From Citrobacter sp. MGH106 (GTDB lineage Bacteria; Pseudomonadota; Gammaproteobacteria; Enterobacterales; Enterobacteriaceae), in assembly GCF_001037495.1 (NCBI RefSeq), contig NZ_KQ089822.1:1240001-1304000 (forward strand): DNA of 64,000 bases, read 5' to 3'. Shown one piece after another: positions 37,926-48,526 of this stretch. The notes beneath the pieces are model-generated. The model had not been told where the DNA came from. It saw only the letters and a program-made list of their open reading frames with translations, and did not search any database. The first letter of the stretch is position 1. Every line of letters starts with the position of its first letter. Both the position numbers and the translations under genes were made by a program.

Positions 37926-37953
37926 AAAAAAACCCCGCCGAGGCGGGGTTTTT
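37926..37953. terminator. Bidirectional terminator between yejK and rplY
   Basis: AAAAACCCCGCC, GAG, GGCGGGGTTTTT-type stem: a GC-rich hairpin with A-run on one side and T-run on the other, so it works on both strands between the convergent genes. Confidence 0.92.
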
Positions 37954-37970
37954 CTTCAACTTGTTGGCGA

Positions 37971-38255
<285 letters not shown>

Positions 38256-38379
38256 TTAAATCTCTCTTAATTAAGTCCTGTTACAGGCGACCCAGCAACA
38301 GGTAAGTGATCTGCTTTGCGTATGCAAAAGCGGGCGAGATTCTATACTCAAACGGCTGGTACATCAATCAAAAGTACAA

Positions 38380-40140
38380 TTAACCACGTAATTCATGTGC
38401 TCGCCGGAAGCGGCCTTCATAATCGAAGACCTTTTCTCGGACTTGCCAGTACTGACCTTTCATGCGTGCGACCACAAAATCGGGATACCGTAACAGGGCC
38501 TGTTGCGCAAGAATATCTGCGGCGGTTATCCAGCGTAATGGAATACCCGGTGTTCGGGTGTGAGGGCGAATAAATAGCTGCTCAAACGCAGTGCGTTGAG
38601 CGGGAGTGTGCAAGCGAAAGCGCTCGCTGACATCTGCGCCATCTTCATCGTAATAGGTGATTTTCAGCCATTCGCCTTTGTCATCCTGACCATTCTGTAG
38701 CACCATTCCGCTACAACGCAGGACCAGCGCATCTTTGAGCCTCAACGCCGCCTTTAGCATATCATCCGGGTCGACCAGGACGGTATCGCACGCACGACAG
38801 CGCCGGGCGGCGATGTCATTTTCAGCATTGCATTGCGGACAATTTTTAAAGCGGAAACGAAAATCGCACTGTTCACGATGGCCATCATCATCTTCAAACC
38901 AGCCCTGACAGCGTCGGCCAAAATGTTCAATTAGCGTGCCATCGGCGGTCATCTTTCCCCAGAAGGTGTTTGCAAACCCGCAGGCTGGACAGAAAACCTG
39001 TACCGGGACATTGTCGCTTTTCCCTTTCGGCGCGCCGACTTCCGGGGCGTACAAATCGTGTGGATTACCTGCGTAGTCGAGGATCAGACAATCGGTCTTG
39101 CCTGGTGCCAGTCGTAACCCGCGCCCGACAATCTGTTGGTAAAGACTAACTGACTCGGTAGGGCGCAGGATCGCAATGAGGTCGACGTGCGGGGCATCAA
39201 ATCCGGTGGTTAATACCGCCACGTTGACCAGGTAGCGAAAGCGTTGTGCTTTAAAGTTTTCAATAAGTACGTCGCGCTCGCTTCCTGGTGTATCGCCAGT
39301 AATGAGAGCAGCATCGTCAGCAGGTAACAGCCCGAGAATCTCTTTAGCGTGCTCAACGGTGGCGGCGAAAATCATTACCCCTTTGCGCGTCTGGGCAAAC
39401 TCAATAATCTGGCTGATGATATGCGGCGTTATTCGCTGCTGCTTTTTCAGCTCCCGGTTAAGGTCAGCTTCGCTAAACAAGCCATTACTCTGCGCCTGCA
39501 GGCGACTAAAGTCATACTGGACTACTGGCATATCAAGGCGTTCTGGTGGCGTCAGATAGCCATGTTTAATCATGTAGCGCAGCGGTAATTCGTAAATGCA
39601 GTCGCGAAACAGCGCCTTTTCATCTCCGCGCACCATGCCATGATAATGAAAATGGTAAATCCAGCCTTTACCGAGACGAAAAGGTGTGGCGGTAAGACCG
39701 AGCAGGCGCAAGTGAGGGTTTACTTTGGTCAGGTGAGTAAGGATTTGCTGATACTGACTTTCTTCATCATCACCGATGCGATGGCACTCATCGACGATTA
39801 ACAGGGAAAACTCAGCCTGAAACGCCTCAAGATTGCGTGCGACTGATTGCACGCTACCGAAAACCACTTTTCCATGACTCTCTTTACGCTTCAGACCCGC
39901 GGCAAAAATATCAGCTTCCAGCCCTAGTGCGCAGTACTTTGCGTGGTTTTGCGCGACCAGTTCTTTTACATGTGCCAGCACTAACACGCGCCCACGCGCC
40001 ACGCGAGCCAGTTCGGCAATCACCAGGCTTTTACCGGCTCCGGTTGGCAGGACGATTACCGCAGGTGTGCGGTGGTGGCGAAAGTGGTTGAGCGTGGCAT
40101 CCACGGCTTCTTTTTGGTAGGGACGAAGTGTAAAAGTCAT
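38380..40140 (-). CDS. radD: RadD, superfamily 2 DNA helicase-like repair protein
   Basis: A 586-residue SF2 helicase: motif I LPTGAGKS, motif [10 protein letters not shown] (DECH), motif III GLTATP and motif [11 protein letters not shown] zinc-binding region with [24 protein letters not shown] follows, and the whole is E. coli YejH length. It acts with RecA and SSB in repair of DNA gaps and double-strand breaks. Confidence 0.96.
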   Translation of the reverse strand: MTFTLRPYQKEAVDATLNHFRHHRTPAVIVLPTGAGKSLVIAELARVARGRVLVLAHVKELVAQNHAKYCALGLEADIFAAGLKRKESHGKVVFGSVQSVARNLEAFQAEFSLLIVDECHRIGDDEESQYQQILTHLTKVNPHLRLLGLTATPFRLGKGWIYHFHYHGMVRGDEKALFRDCIYELPLRYMIKHGYLTPPERLDMPVVQYDFSRLQAQSNGLFSEADLNRELKKQQRITPHIISQIIEFAQTRKGVMIFAATVEHAKEILGLLPADDAALITGDTPGSERDVLIENFKAQRFRYLVNVAVLTTGFDAPHVDLIAILRPTESVSLYQQIVGRGLRLAPGKTDCLILDYAGNPHDLYAPEVGAPKGKSDNVPVQVFCPACGFANTFWGKMTADGTLIEHFGRRCQGWFEDDDGHREQCDFRFRFKNCPQCNAENDIAARRCRACDTVLVDPDDMLKAALRLKDALVLRCSGMVLQNGQDDKGEWLKITYYDEDGADVSERFRLHTPAQRTAFEQLFIRPHTRTPGIPLRWITAADILAQQALLRYPDFVVARMKGQYWQVREKVFDYEGRFRRAHELRG

Positions 40141-40292
40141 GGTCTCACTGTGATAAATGGTAACGATGAATAGTATGCCACGAATCTTTTTCCCTTGAGG
40201 GAAGTTGTTAGCTCGTTATACTGGGCGGAAAACGGCTCCACTTTTCGGGCATAACGCTCGATTTCCGTATTGTTACAGGCAAAATCACACTC

Positions 40293-41000
40293 ATGCGACT
40301 TGATAAATTTATCGCTCAGCAACTCGGCGTCAGCCGCGCTATTGCCGGGCGTGAAATCCGTGGTAACCGTGTTACCGTTGATGGTGAAATCGTCAGAAAT
40401 AGCGCGTTTAAACTGCTGCCAGAACATGACGTTGAATATGACGGCAATTCCCTGGTTCAACAAAATGGCCCGCGCTATTTTATGCTTAATAAACCTCAGG
40501 GCTATGTTTGCTCAACGGATGACCCGGATCATCCGACGGTGCTCTATTTCCTTGATGAGCCTGTTGCCTACAAACTGCATGCGGCAGGGCGTCTGGACAT
40601 TGATACCACCGGGCTGGTACTGATGACCGATGATGGACAGTGGTCACATCGCATCACTTCTCCGCGTCACCATTGTGAGAAAACCTATCTGGTGACGCTG
40701 GAGTCGCCGGTGGCAGAAGATACCGCCGAACAGTTTACCCGGGGTGTTCAACTGCATAATGAGAAAGATCTCACTAAACCGGCGGTGCTGGAAGTCATTA
40801 CGCCTACGCAGGTCCGTTTGACCATCAGTGAAGGGCGCTATCATCAGGTTAAACGTATGTTTGCTGCCGTGGGGAACCACGTTGTGGCACTGCATCGTGA
40901 GCGAATCGGTGCCATCAAGCTTGATGACGATCTTGCGCCTGGTGAGTACCGTCCATTGACCGAAGAAGAAATTGCCAGCGTTAACTTAACCCCTCGTTAA
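40293..41000 (+). CDS. rsuA: 16S rRNA pseudouridine-516 synthase
   Basis: A 235-residue enzyme with an N-terminal S4 RNA-binding domain ([16 protein letters not shown]) and the catalytic block [18 protein letters not shown] containing the nucleophilic aspartate. It converts U516 of 16S rRNA. It is slightly longer than E. coli RsuA (231). It lies 15 bases before bcr, a probable operon. Confidence 0.95.
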   Translation: MRLDKFIAQQLGVSRAIAGREIRGNRVTVDGEIVRNSAFKLLPEHDVEYDGNSLVQQNGPRYFMLNKPQGYVCSTDDPDHPTVLYFLDEPVAYKLHAAGRLDIDTTGLVLMTDDGQWSHRITSPRHHCEKTYLVTLESPVAEDTAEQFTRGVQLHNEKDLTKPAVLEVITPTQVRLTISEGRYHQVKRMFAAVGNHVVALHRERIGAIKLDDDLAPGEYRPLTEEEIASVNLTPR

Positions 41001-41015
41001 TTTCAGGAGCTAAAT

Positions 41016-42212
41016 GTGACCACCCGGCAGAACTCTTCAATTGCCATTGTTTTTATCCTTGGCTTGTTGGCCATGTTGATGCCGTTGTCGATCGATATGT
41101 ATCTTCCGGCTCTGCCGGTGATTTCAGCTCAGTTTGGCGTGCCTGCGGGCAGTGCGCAAATGACTCTCAGTACCTATATTCTGGGATTCGCGGTAGGGCA
41201 GCTGCTCTATGGCCCAATGGCAGACAGCATTGGGCGCAAGCCGGTGATTTTGGGGGGAACGCTGGTTTTCGCCGCGGCGGCCGTTGCTTGTGCGCTGGCG
41301 CAAACTATCGATCAATTGATCATTATGCGTTTCTTCCACGGCCTGGCGGCTGCGGCAGCGAGCGTGGTTATCAATGCTCTGATGCGCGATATTTATCCGA
41401 AAGAAGAATTTTCGCGCATGATGTCATTCGTCATGCTGGTCACGACAATTGCTCCGTTGATGGCCCCGATTGTGGGGGGCTGGGTGTTAGTATGGTTAAG
41501 CTGGCACTACATCTTTTGGATCCTGGCCTTAGCAGCAATTCTGGCCTCGGTGATGATTTTTACCCTTATCAAAGAGACTCTGCCCGTCGAGCGCCGTCAG
41601 CCTTTTCGCCTGCGCACGACAATGGGGAACTTCGCCTCGTTGTTTCGACACAAGCGGGTCTTGAGCTACATGCTGGCCAGTGGGTTTAGTTTTGCTGGGA
41701 TGTTCTCATTCCTTAGCGCCGGACCCTTTGTCTACATTGAGATCAACCATGTTTCGCCACAGAATTTCGGCTATTACTTTGCGCTGAACATCGTCTTCCT
41801 GTTTGTGATGACAATTATCAACAGCCGATTTGTCCGTCGGGTTGGGGCATTAAATATGTTCCGCACCGGGCTATGGATCCAGTTCGTTATGGCTGGCTGG
41901 ATGGTATTCAGCGCGTTGTTCGGGCTAGGGTTCTGGGCGCTGGTGGTTGGTGTTGCTGCGTTTGTCGGTTGCGTGTCGATGGTGTCATCAAACGCGATGG
42001 CAGTCATTCTGGATGAGTTCCCGCATATGGCAGGTACGGCGTCATCGCTGGCCGGGACTTTCCGCTTTGGCATTGGCGCTATTGTTGGTGCGCTGTTGTC
42101 ACTGGCGACCTTTAATTCAGCCTGGCCGATGATCTGGTCGATAGCATTTTGTGCTACCAGTTCAATTCTTTTCTATCTCTATGCCAGCCGTGCAAAAAAA
42201 ACGGTGATCTAA
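41016..42212 (+). CDS. bcr: Bcr, MFS drug/dipeptide exporter
   Basis: A 398-residue, 12-helix major facilitator from a GTG start after CAGGAG. The motif A region [18 protein letters not shown] and motif C ([15 protein letters not shown]) place it in the Bcr/CflA drug:H+ antiporter group. E. coli Bcr exports bicyclomycin and L-cysteine. Confidence 0.95.
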   Translation: MTTRQNSSIAIVFILGLLAMLMPLSIDMYLPALPVISAQFGVPAGSAQMTLSTYILGFAVGQLLYGPMADSIGRKPVILGGTLVFAAAAVACALAQTIDQLIIMRFFHGLAAAAASVVINALMRDIYPKEEFSRMMSFVMLVTTIAPLMAPIVGGWVLVWLSWHYIFWILALAAILASVMIFTLIKETLPVERRQPFRLRTTMGNFASLFRHKRVLSYMLASGFSFAGMFSFLSAGPFVYIEINHVSPQNFGYYFALNIVFLFVMTIINSRFVRRVGALNMFRTGLWIQFVMAGWMVFSALFGLGFWALVVGVAAFVGCVSMVSSNAMAVILDEFPHMAGTASSLAGTFRFGIGAIVGALLSLATFNSAWPMIWSIAFCATSSILFYLYASRAKKTVI

Positions 42213-42540
42213 TACACAACCTGGAGGCCACAAGGCCTTCAGAGGTGATGTACATCAACAGCAAATCTATCATTTCCCCAGCTTATGTTTATTTTATGTA
42301 AAATCAATTTATGTAAAAAGTCACACCATTGTAGTTAAAAAGGTTGAGTTAGATCGCAGAAACGAGTACATATAGCCCGCAAAGATGTCCGAATTGATAA
42401 ATAAATTTAAATACCTGGCTAAGTAAGCCGCATACGGACTGGATGTAAACGTTTACTAACTCTCTAAAGACGTGATGTCAATGATGTGTTAATATTGGTG
42501 TAAAATAATTGTGAAGTAATTGTGCTTCCGGGGAATAAAA
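42213..42540. other. bcr-yejG intergenic region
   Basis: A 328-bp spacer. An imperfect hairpin (CTGGAGGCC, ACA, AGGCCTTCAG) at about 42222-42243 may end bcr transcription. The middle is AT-rich with repeated TTATGTAAAA. A perfect 12-bp palindrome of LacI/GalR type lies at 42445-42456. I see no gene. Confidence 0.5.
42445..42456. promoter_or_regulatory. GalR/LacI-type palindrome upstream of yejG
   Basis: GTAAACGTTTAC is a perfect palindrome with the central CG of LacI-family operators and matches the core of GalR/GalS sites. It lies 85 bases before yejG. No LacI-family gene is nearby, so the regulator, if any, is unknown. Confidence 0.35.
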
Positions 42541-42885
42541 GTGACTACATTACAACTCTCAATCGTTCATCGTCTGCCGCAGTGCTATCGTTGGTCGGTG
42601 GGTTTCGCAGGTTCAAAGGTTGAACCGATTCCGCAAAACGGTCAGAGCACGGAGAACAGCCTGGTGGCGCTCAAATTGCTCAGTCCCGACGGTGACAGCG
42701 CGTGGTCGGTAATGCATAAACTCAGTCAGGCGCTCAGCGACATTGAGGTTCCTTGTTCCGTTCTGGAATGTGAAGGGGAACCGTGCCTGTTTGTAAATCG
42801 CCAGGATGAATTTGCCGCAACCTGCAGGCTGAAAAATTTCGGTGTGGCGATAGCGGAACCTTTTTCAAACAACAATCCATTTTGA
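42541..42885 (+). CDS. yejG: YejG, conserved small protein
   Basis: A 114-residue protein starting at a GTG ([14 protein letters not shown]) that matches the E. coli start; GGGGA lies 8 bases before. The C-terminal half ([30 protein letters not shown]) is nearly invariant. Function is unknown. It is convergent with yejF, only 3 bases apart. Confidence 0.93.
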   Translation: MTTLQLSIVHRLPQCYRWSVGFAGSKVEPIPQNGQSTENSLVALKLLSPDGDSAWSVMHKLSQALSDIEVPCSVLECEGEPCLFVNRQDEFAATCRLKNFGVAIAEPFSNNNPF

Positions 42886-42888
42886 GCG

Positions 42889-44478
42889 TCAGCTTAGCGC
42901 GAGCAGCTGACGCGTATATTCCTGTTGTGGTGCGTTAAATACGTGCTCGCATTGCCCCTGTTCCACGACCTCTCCCTGCCTTAGCACAATCACCTGATGG
43001 CACAACGCACGTACAACATGCAAATCGTGGCTGATGAAGATATAAGCCAGGCGATGCTTTTCCTGTAATAACTTCAGCAGCGTCAGGATTTGCGCCTGTA
43101 CGGTTCTGTCGAGTGAGGATGTTGGCTCATCCAGAATGATAAGTGATGGTTTTAAAATTAAGGCTCTGGCAATTGCGATGCGTTGGCGTTGACCACCGGA
43201 AAATTCCGCAGGATAGCGATGTCGCGTTTCAGAATCCAGCCCCACTTCTGCCATGACCGCTTTCACTTGTACTTCGCGTTGTTCTGCCGAAAGGGTTGGC
43301 TGGTGAACCCGCAATCCTTCTTCAATGATCTGTAAAACACTCAAACGCGGATTCAGTGAAGAATTTGGGTCCTGAAAGACAACCTGAATGCGATGGCGCA
43401 CCGGCAACAGCTGACGACGATTTAACGTATGCAGCGCGTGACCATCAAATACAATACTCCCTTGTGATGCGATTAGCCTCAGTAGAGCCAGGCCAGTGGT
43501 GCTTTTGCCTGAGCCTGATTCACCTACCAGCCCTAACGTTTCCCCAGCTTTCAAAGAAAAGCTGACGTTATTAACCACCACATTATGGTCCACGACGCGT
43601 TTAAGGATGCCTTTGCGAACGGGAAAACCGACACAGAGACGCTCAACTTCCAGCAAGGGAGATTGTCCGGCCGGTAACGGTACCGGCTCGCCGGAAGGTT
43701 CGCTGTGTAATAATTTTTGCGTGTAGGGATGGGAAGGGGATGAAAGCAGTATCCCGGCCTGATTTTTCTCAACACACTGACCGTTTTGCATAACTGCAAC
43801 GGAATCTGCCAGTTTTTTCACAATGCTGAGATTATGGGTGATAAACAGCAGACCCATGTTCAATTCGCGCTGCAATTCCCGTAGCAGTTGCAGGATCTGT
43901 GCCTGCACGGACACATCCAGCGCGGTAGTGGGCTCATCGGCAATTAACAGCTCCGGACGTGTTAGTAGCGCCATCGCGATCATGACGCGCTGGCGTTCGC
44001 CGCCGGAAAGCTGGTGCGGATAGTCCGCCAGACGTTTTGCCGCCTGACGTATCCCTACGCGATCCAGACAATTCAGGATTTCTGCCCGTGCAGCCTCCCG
44101 ACGCATTCCCCGGTGAAGTGACAGCACCTCATAGAGTTGTTTCTCCAGACTATGGAGCGGGTTCAGCGACACCATCGGCTCCTGAAAAATCATTGCGATT
44201 TTATTTCCCCGTACGCCGCGTAGCGTCTGCTCGTTAGCATGGAGTAATGGTTCACCGTGAAAACGGATATCGCCGGAGAGGTATACCGCCGGAGGGGAGG
44301 GCAATAAACGTAAAATCGACAGCGCGGTGACGCTCTTACCCGAGCCAGATTCACCCACCAGTGCCAGGGTTTGACCTGCTTCAACATGCAACGAGACATT
44401 ATTGACCACGGTACGCACGGTTTCCTGCTGGCGAAAACCAACCGACAAATTCTCAATGGCTAACAGAGGTTGTGTCAT
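42889..44478 (-). CDS. yejF: YejF, double ATPase of the YejABEF peptide transporter
   Basis: A 529-residue protein starting at MTQPLLAIENLSVGF (44478); the in-frame ATG at 44526 would add 16 residues lying inside yejE. It has two complete ABC domains, each with GESGSGKS, a signature (LSGGERQR and FSGGQRQR) and Walker B (LLIADEPTTALD and LIILDEPTSSLD). It powers uptake of peptides. YejABEF is known for microcin C import and resistance to antimicrobial peptides. Confidence 0.96.
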   Translation of the reverse strand: MTQPLLAIENLSVGFRQQETVRTVVNNVSLHVEAGQTLALVGESGSGKSVTALSILRLLPSPPAVYLSGDIRFHGEPLLHANEQTLRGVRGNKIAMIFQEPMVSLNPLHSLEKQLYEVLSLHRGMRREAARAEILNCLDRVGIRQAAKRLADYPHQLSGGERQRVMIAMALLTRPELLIADEPTTALDVSVQAQILQLLRELQRELNMGLLFITHNLSIVKKLADSVAVMQNGQCVEKNQAGILLSSPSHPYTQKLLHSEPSGEPVPLPAGQSPLLEVERLCVGFPVRKGILKRVVDHNVVVNNVSFSLKAGETLGLVGESGSGKSTTGLALLRLIASQGSIVFDGHALHTLNRRQLLPVRHRIQVVFQDPNSSLNPRLSVLQIIEEGLRVHQPTLSAEQREVQVKAVMAEVGLDSETRHRYPAEFSGGQRQRIAIARALILKPSLIILDEPTSSLDRTVQAQILTLLKLLQEKHRLAYIFISHDLHVVRALCHQVIVLRQGEVVEQGQCEHVFNAPQQEYTRQLLALS

Positions 44479-44479
44479 C

Positions 44480-45505
44480 TTATATCGCCTTGTTGGGGTC
44501 AAACGCGTCACGCACCGCTTCACCAATAAAAATCAGTAGCGAGAGTAAGAGGGCTACGGACACAAAGGCTGTGATCCCAAGCCACGGTGCCTGCAAATTG
44601 TTTTTACCCTGTAAAAGGAGTTCTCCCAGCGATGGTGAGCCGAGCGGTAAGCCGAATCCCAGAAAATCCAGTGATGTGAGCGTAGTGATTGAGGCGCATA
44701 ATATAAACGGTAAAAAGGTCAGGGCGGCGACCATTGCATTCGGCAACATATGGCGCAGGATAATGTTGCGATCGCTCACGCCTAGAGCCTGAGCGGCGCG
44801 AATGTAATCAAAGTTTCGCGTGCGTAAAAATTCGGCGCGTACCACACCAACCAGACTCATCCAGCCAAACAGTACCGTGATGGCCAGCAGCCACCAGAAG
44901 TTCGGTTGTACGACGCTTGATAGCAAAATAATCAGAAACAGCGTCGGCATACCTGACCACACTTCAATGAATCGTTGCCCCCACAGATCCACTTTTCCGC
45001 CGTAGTAGCCCTGTAGCGCACCCGCCATAACGCCCATGACGCTGGAGCACAGGGTTAACATCAAACCAAAAAGAATCGAAATACGTGTGCCATAGAGGAT
45101 CCGCGCCAGCACATCGCCACCATTTGCATCCGTACCCAGCCAGTTTTGTACCGACGGTGGAGAAGGGTAGGGCTTGTCGGTGGCAAAGTTAATGCTGGTG
45201 GCTCCAAAGCGTACGGGCGCCCACAGGATCCATCCCTGACTTTCCAGACGCTGCTGTAGCCACGGATCCTGATAATCGGCTTTGGTTGCCAACGGTCCGC
45301 CGAAGTCGCTTTCGCTGTAGTTTTTGACGAGAGGGAAATACCAGCCGCCTTCATAGCGCACCAGCAATGGCTTATCGTTCGCAATCAGTTCGGAGCACAA
45401 GCTGAGCCCGAACAGCACCAGAAAAATCCATAGCGACCAGTAACCGCGACGATTATGGCGAAAACGTGCCCAGCGGGCCTGATTGACGGGGCTTAATCGC
45501 GGCAT
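44480..45505 (-). CDS. yejE: YejE, peptide ABC transporter permease
   Basis: A 341-residue DppC-type permease with six membrane segments and the EAA loop (EFLRTRNFDYIRAAQALGVSDRNIILRHMLPNA). It pairs with YejB; the genes overlap by one base and yejF starts one base after it. Confidence 0.96.
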   Translation of the reverse strand: MPRLSPVNQARWARFRHNRRGYWSLWIFLVLFGLSLCSELIANDKPLLVRYEGGWYFPLVKNYSESDFGGPLATKADYQDPWLQQRLESQGWILWAPVRFGATSINFATDKPYPSPPSVQNWLGTDANGGDVLARILYGTRISILFGLMLTLCSSVMGVMAGALQGYYGGKVDLWGQRFIEVWSGMPTLFLIILLSSVVQPNFWWLLAITVLFGWMSLVGVVRAEFLRTRNFDYIRAAQALGVSDRNIILRHMLPNAMVAALTFLPFILCASITTLTSLDFLGFGLPLGSPSLGELLLQGKNNLQAPWLGITAFVSVALLLSLLIFIGEAVRDAFDPNKAI

Positions 45506-46599
45506 TAGCGTCCCTCAAAATCTATACGAGGATCGACCAGTGTATAGCTGATATCACTCAGGATATTGAGCAGCAGGCCGATCAGGGTGAAGATGTAGAG
45601 TGTGCCAAACATCACCGGGTAGTCGCGTGACACGGTAGATTCATAACCTAGTAATCCCAGGCCATTAAGCGAAAACATCACTTCAATAAGCAGCGAACCG
45701 GTGAAAAACATGCTGATAAAGGTAGCTGGGAAGCCTGCTATCACTAACAGCATGGCGTTACGGAAAACGTGTTTCCACAGAATATTCTTTTCGCTAACGC
45801 CTTTGGCTCGTGCGGTGACAACATACTGCTTACGAACCTCATCCAGAAATGAGTTTTTGGTCAGCATGGTCAGCGCGGCAAATCCGCCAACCACTGTTGC
45901 CAGCACCGGTAAGGTGATGTGCCAGAGATAGTCGGTTACCTTCTGATACCAGGGCAGTGTGTCAAAATTAGCGGAAACCAGGCCCCGTAAGGGAAAGAGG
46001 TCGTAGTAACTGCCGCCAGCAAAGAAAACGATCAATACAATAGCAAACAGGAAGGCGGGGATCGCATAGCCGATAATAATGAATGCGCTGCTCCACACGT
46101 CAAAGCGGCTACCGTTATACACCGCTTTACGGATCCCGAGTGGAATCGACACCAGGTAGATGATGAGCGTACTCCATAACCCCAGAGTAACTGAAACAGG
46201 CAGGCTGTCTTTAATCAACGTGATTACCGAGGCACTACGAAACAGGCTATCGCCAAAGTCGAAACGAACATAGTCCCAGAGCATTTTGAAATAACGCTCG
46301 TGAATGGGCTTATCGAATCCGTAACGGCGGGTAATTTCGGCGATCACTTCCGGATCAAGGCCGCGTCCGCCTCGATAATTACTGTCACTGATATTCCCGA
46401 CGCCAGTTTGCGCATGACTGGCGCGAACTCCTTCACTACCCGCGCCTGGCAATGCCCCGGACTGACCGAATTCAATGGCGGCAACGGCCTGCTCGACTGG
46501 GCCGCCAGGTGCAATCTGCACGATAAAAAAGTTGATAGTAATGATGGCCCAAAGTGTCGGGATCACCAGCAGCAGACGTCGTATCAGATAAGCGCCCAT
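45505..46599 (-). CDS. yejB: YejB, peptide ABC transporter permease
   Basis: A 364-residue DppB-type permease with an N-terminal membrane segment, a long periplasmic loop and the EAA-like [28 protein letters not shown]. It forms the channel with YejE and is directly adjacent to yejA. Confidence 0.96.
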   Translation of the reverse strand: MGAYLIRRLLLVIPTLWAIITINFFIVQIAPGGPVEQAVAAIEFGQSGALPGAGSEGVRASHAQTGVGNISDSNYRGGRGLDPEVIAEITRRYGFDKPIHERYFKMLWDYVRFDFGDSLFRSASVITLIKDSLPVSVTLGLWSTLIIYLVSIPLGIRKAVYNGSRFDVWSSAFIIIGYAIPAFLFAIVLIVFFAGGSYYDLFPLRGLVSANFDTLPWYQKVTDYLWHITLPVLATVVGGFAALTMLTKNSFLDEVRKQYVVTARAKGVSEKNILWKHVFRNAMLLVIAGFPATFISMFFTGSLLIEVMFSLNGLGLLGYESTVSRDYPVMFGTLYIFTLIGLLLNILSDISYTLVDPRIDFEGR

Positions 46600-48414
46600 T
46601 TATTCTCCCTGTCGTCTGGCTGCGGGAAGTTTTGCCGCTTTGTTAACGTCATACCACCAGGTATCCAGACCAATGGTATAAATGGGGCGGATGGCCGGAT
46701 GTGAAAATTTGTCCCACCAGGCCAGGCGATCCTCTGCCATAAACCACATCGGCAGCATGTAATAGTTCCAGGTTAATACCCTGTCCAGCGCGCGTCCCAA
46801 AGGGATCAGCTTTGCTTTATCACCCTGTGCCGCAATGATTTGGTTAATCAACTTATCAATGACCGGGCTTTGCACGCCAGGGGCGTTATAGCTGGAATCG
46901 ATATATTCTGAGGCCCAAAGGATTTGCAGATCAGAACTTGGCCATGGCGTCGCGCGATATAACCTCGGCATCATGTCATAGTCGCGACTGCGCAAGCGGT
47001 TAGTGATTTGCGAGTTATCAACCTGGCGGATATTCATGGTAATGCCTAGCCGTTGCAGGTTGTGTTGAAACGGTAATACCCACTGACTGTTACTGCCTGC
47101 CGGGAGTAACAGTTCGAATGCCAGTGGTTTGCCGTTGGTGCTGTTAATCCTCCGCTGGCCCTTCAACACCCATCCAGCCTGATCCAGTAACGCACTAGCT
47201 TTCAACAAATTCTCACGATCGTAACCATCGCCTTGAGATACCGGGGGCTGATAGATTTGATTGAAAACCTCGGTTGGCAGATCTTTCTTCATTGGTGCGA
47301 GTATGACCAGTTCATCCGCGTCAGGGTAATTTCTCGCGGCATACTCCGTATTCTGAAAATAGCTGTTTGTTCGGCTCCAGGCATTATAAAACAGAGCTTT
47401 ATTCATCCATTCAAAATCAAAAGCCAGCGTAATGGCTTCACGTACACGCCGGTCATTGAATACCGGACGTTTGATATTAAAGGCTAACCAGCGAGTATCC
47501 TGTGCGGATTCGTTTTTTTGTTCATCTTTGACGATGTGGTGATTAGCAAAATTTTTACCGGTATAGCGTGTTGCCCAGTTTTTAGCATCGCTCTCAAGGC
47601 GCAGGTCAAAAGCCCCGGCTTTAAACGCCTCAAAGGCGACGTTGTCATCAAGATAGTAATCGTATCGAATGGTATTAAAGTTCCAGCGCCCGCGATTGAC
47701 CGGCAGGTCAGCGGCCCAATAATCTTTGACGCGCGAATAGACTATATACTGTCCCATTTTCCACTGGGTGATGCGGTAAGGGCCGCTGGCGAGTGGAGGG
47801 GAGGGCAAAGGGTCGCTGAGCTTGTGATCTTTCCAGTACTTCTCTGGCATAACGGGTAATGAAAACAGGCTGAGCATGTCTTCTTTGCCTGGCTTGGCTA
47901 ATTCAATCCGTACGGTTAACAGGGCGATTGCTTTGACGGTCGTGCCTTTGTAGACCAGACGAAACTGCGGCACGCCTTCGGTCATAAATTTCTGGAAGGT
48001 GAATGCGACGTCTGCGGCGGTGATGGGTGAACCATCGTGAAATCGCGCGCGTGGATTAATCGTGATTTCTACCCATGAGTAGTTGTCAGCATAGCGTGCG
48101 CTATCGGCGATGAGCGGGTAGTAACTGCCTGGTTCATCGTCAGACGTGGTAAATAAGGTGTCATAGAGCGTTTCGGTGCGCGCACCGGGATTGCCACGCA
48201 CTGAATAGCGGTTAAAGTTGTCGAATGTACCAATGGCTGAGAGGGTGATCTGTCCCCCTTTGGGGGCTGCAGGATTAACATAATCGAAGTGATTAAAATT
48301 GAACGCGTATTTTGGTTCGCCCAGCACAGCAAACGCATAGCTTTCTTTGATGGTTTGGGCCTGTACGCTAAAACCAATCAGGGCGATGAAAAGTAATAAT
48401 ACGCGTCGGATCAT
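46600..48414 (-). CDS. yejA: YejA, periplasmic peptide-binding protein
   Basis: A 604-residue family 5 solute-binding protein from MIRRVLLLFIALIGFSVQAQ (48414), with a signal peptide cut near VQA. Nine extra in-frame codons to 48441 are not in E. coli, although the purine-rich site AAAAGGAAA sits closer to the upstream start. Conserved blocks include PKGGQITLSAIGTFDNFN. It captures peptides such as microcin C for YejBEF. Confidence 0.95.
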   Translation of the reverse strand: MIRRVLLLFIALIGFSVQAQTIKESYAFAVLGEPKYAFNFNHFDYVNPAAPKGGQITLSAIGTFDNFNRYSVRGNPGARTETLYDTLFTTSDDEPGSYYPLIADSARYADNYSWVEITINPRARFHDGSPITAADVAFTFQKFMTEGVPQFRLVYKGTTVKAIALLTVRIELAKPGKEDMLSLFSLPVMPEKYWKDHKLSDPLPSPPLASGPYRITQWKMGQYIVYSRVKDYWAADLPVNRGRWNFNTIRYDYYLDDNVAFEAFKAGAFDLRLESDAKNWATRYTGKNFANHHIVKDEQKNESAQDTRWLAFNIKRPVFNDRRVREAITLAFDFEWMNKALFYNAWSRTNSYFQNTEYAARNYPDADELVILAPMKKDLPTEVFNQIYQPPVSQGDGYDRENLLKASALLDQAGWVLKGQRRINSTNGKPLAFELLLPAGSNSQWVLPFQHNLQRLGITMNIRQVDNSQITNRLRSRDYDMMPRLYRATPWPSSDLQILWASEYIDSSYNAPGVQSPVIDKLINQIIAAQGDKAKLIPLGRALDRVLTWNYYMLPMWFMAEDRLAWWDKFSHPAIRPIYTIGLDTWWYDVNKAAKLPAARRQGE

Positions 48415-48526
48415 ATGAAGATGGTTTCCTTTTCCAGTCACCTGTCGCTATCCAACAGATATCATGCCTGAACAATAAGGGATTCGTCGGCTATTGTATC
48501 GTGTTTGTACACATTACATGACGCCA

